NCBI RefSeq assembly: GCF_029814935.1 | Contig: NZ_CP104582.1 | Span: 4,594,388 to 4,658,387 of the forward strand | Length of the DNA: 64,000 nt | Origin: Pseudomonas sp. GD03919 | GTDB taxonomy: Bacteria; Pseudomonadota; Gammaproteobacteria; Pseudomonadales; Pseudomonadaceae | Reading direction: 5' to 3' | In this document: positions 62,933 to 64,000 of the stretch, piece after piece | Numbering within the stretch: the stretch's first letter is position 1 | Layout of the letters: the number at the start of each line of letters is the position of its first letter | The notes under the pieces: generated by a model | Seen by the model: the letters and a program-made list of their open reading frames with translations, nothing else | Told to the model about the DNA's origin: nothing | The model's database searches: none | Program-made: the position numbers and the translations under genes

Positions 62933-63329
62933 GGGGATTGTCGCTTGTCCCGGAGGATAAGTCAGCGTCGCGACTGGGCCGGCTTCGGGCCAAGCGTTTC
63001 CAGAGTTTGCCGAACTGCTGAGCAAGTTCGGCATTCTCCAGATCGCCTAGCCCTTTGCGGGCGACCACCACGATATCCCAGCCTGTCAGGTTGTTCTGAT
63101 TGAGGCGGAAGGACTCGCGGATTTGACGCTTGATGCGGTTGCGCTCGACGGCGAGCTTGACGCTCTTCTTGCCGATCACCAAACCTAGCCGGGGATGATC
63201 AAGCTGGTTATCGCGCGCTAGCAGCAGGACATTCCTGCCCGGCGCCTTACCGCTTGGGGAGTCGAAGACTGCCTTGAATTGCCTGGGAGTCAGCAGTCGC
63301 TTGTCCCGGCCGAAGCCTCGACTCACCAC
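62925..63329 (-). CDS. rnpA: Ribonuclease P protein component
   Basis: 134 residues. Protein subunit of RNase P, for tRNA 5' maturation. Signature: [20 protein letters not shown] (RNR motif), preceded by [12 protein letters not shown]. Between rpmH and yidD as usual. Confidence 0.96.
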   Translation of the reverse strand: MVSRGFGRDKRLLTPRQFKAVFDSPSGKAPGRNVLLLARDNQLDHPRLGLVIGKKSVKLAVERNRIKRQIRESFRLNQNNLTGWDIVVVARKGLGDLENAELAQQFGKLWKRLARSRPSRDADLSSGTSDNPHA

Positions 63330-63342
63330 CTGTCTGGATCAA

Positions 63343-63477
63343 TTAGACAGTCAGACGCTTACGGCCCTTGGCGCGACGACGCGACAGGACGGCACGGCCG
63401 TTCTTGGTGGCCATGCGGGCACGGAAACCGTGGGTGCGAGCGCGCTTGATGGTGCTGGGTTGGAAAGTGCGTTTCAT
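63343..63477 (-). CDS. rpmH: 50S ribosomal protein L34
   Basis: 44 residues, [20 protein letters not shown] to RKRLTV, the standard very basic protein. First gene of the rpmH-rnpA-yidD-yidC operon, transcribed away from dnaA, with its stop 13 bp before the rnpA start. Confidence 0.97.
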   Translation of the reverse strand: MKRTFQPSTIKRARTHGFRARMATKNGRAVLSRRRAKGRKRLTV

Positions 63478-63994
63478 GGTGCGTTACCTGGGTGATCGAC
63501 TAGGGTCGGAATGACCCCGGTTTTAAGAGACCGGCAATTCTAGAGAAAGCCACGCGGCAGGTCAATTTCCAACCAACCTTATTCGCCAGATAAAAATAGA
63601 AAGAAGGAAAAGAGTTTAAAGCTCTTTTTCTATGTTTATGTTGATTAGCAGCGCCCTGATCTGTGGACAACCTGCTGGCAGCATTGCTAACAGCGCTCTT
63701 GCCGGGATGATAACCCTGTCGAAAAGACGTGCTGCACTTGTGTGATGCCTGCATAGAAGCTGAGGATGGAATGCCCTTTTACCCACAGGCCGGTTATACG
63801 CGGGCTCATCCCCAGGGTTTTGCAGAGACTTGCAGGCGGATTATCCACAAGGTTTATTGCCCAGCTGATAAGCCTTGTGAATGTAACTAAGACTTTGATT
63901 ATGCGTGCCCATTGAGCCCAAGCTGTGTGGATAACTCAGTCGTGGGCCGGTACAATGGCGGCTGTTTTTGCATCGCCGCCCAAGGGGATAGTCA
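63478..63994. other. oriC: Chromosomal origin region oriC between rpmH and dnaA
   Basis: 517 bp non-coding. An AT-rich tract (63590-63650) and DnaA boxes: TTATCCACA at 63841-63849 (perfect), its complement TGTGGATAA at 63926-63934 (perfect), TTACCCACA at 63779-63787 and TGTGGACAA at 63662-63670 with one mismatch each. Position rpmH-oriC-dnaA is the standard Pseudomonas arrangement. Promoters of rpmH and dnaA must also lie here. Confidence 0.85.
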
Positions 63995-64000
63995 GTGTCA
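63995..64000 (+). CDS. dnaA: Start of dnaA (first two codons only)
   Basis: GTG TCA at the window edge, preceded by GGGG(A)TAG, matches the GTG start (Met-Ser) of Pseudomonas dnaA at the expected place after oriC. Only two codons are visible, so the call rests on gene order. Confidence 0.6.

Overview
The window looks like the origin-proximal chromosome of a multidrug-resistant Pseudomonas. The right third (about 42.5-64.0 kb) has the conserved gene order dnaA / oriC / rpmH-rnpA-yidD-yidC / mnmE / mnmG-rsmG-parA-parB / atpIBEFHAGDC / glmU / lysE-type exporter / DeoR regulator / glmS, all on the minus strand except the start codon of dnaA at the right edge. Two collinear, AT-rich regions with DnaA-box-like sites flank the yidC-mnmE block: one beside dnaA and one between mnmG and mnmE.

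A Tn7-like element lies directly downstream of glmS. Its right end (two 17-bp repeats at a 20-bp period, terminus at about 42519) is 25 bp past the glmS stop codon, the spacing of the classical attTn7 site. Inside it are a second TniQ-family gene (41230-42375), a two-gene cassette resembling BPSL0761/DUF6088 pairs (40128-41011), a TnsD-type target selector with a ten-copy Ala-Glu-Lys repeat linker (38316-40031), and overlapping tnsA-tnsB-tnsC (37649 to 33338). No left end with matching repeats was found, so the element either continues past the left edge or has lost that end.

The middle (5.2-33.0 kb) is a mosaic of mobile DNA and defence genes. From left to right: a complete IS5-family element with TTAG target duplication; a QacE/QacF-type SMR gene; a 5'-truncated STAND-like gene; a four-gene operon of three tandem small paralogues plus a membrane protein, which I do not recognise and consider the best candidate for an undescribed system; a Hachiman system (hamAB); a small CxxC protein; a truncated IS21-family element; a frameshifted and truncated Tn3-family tnpA; and a class 1 integron. 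The integron runs from IRi at 32779 through intI1 (weak Pc variant), attI1 and the cassettes aacA7-blaVIM-2-aadB-aacA7-blaVIM-2-aadB-aacA7-aadA1. An IS1111-type IS sits in the aadA1 attC, followed by qacEdelta1, sul1, orf5, a 123-bp inverted IRt piece and IS6100. The aacA7-blaVIM-2-aadB block is repeated at exactly 2091 bp.

The left edge (1-5.0 kb) holds a mexCD-nfxB efflux locus: mexD (nearly complete), mexC and the divergent repressor gene nfxB, separated by a 48-bp near-perfect palindrome that is the likely NfxB operator. oprJ would lie outside the window. Whether this locus is native or was brought in with the island cannot be decided here. Together the window could confer resistance to carbapenems (VIM-2), aminoglycosides (AAC(6'), ANT(2''), AadA1), sulfonamides, quaternary ammonium compounds and, by RND efflux, several other drug classes, next to anti-phage defence.
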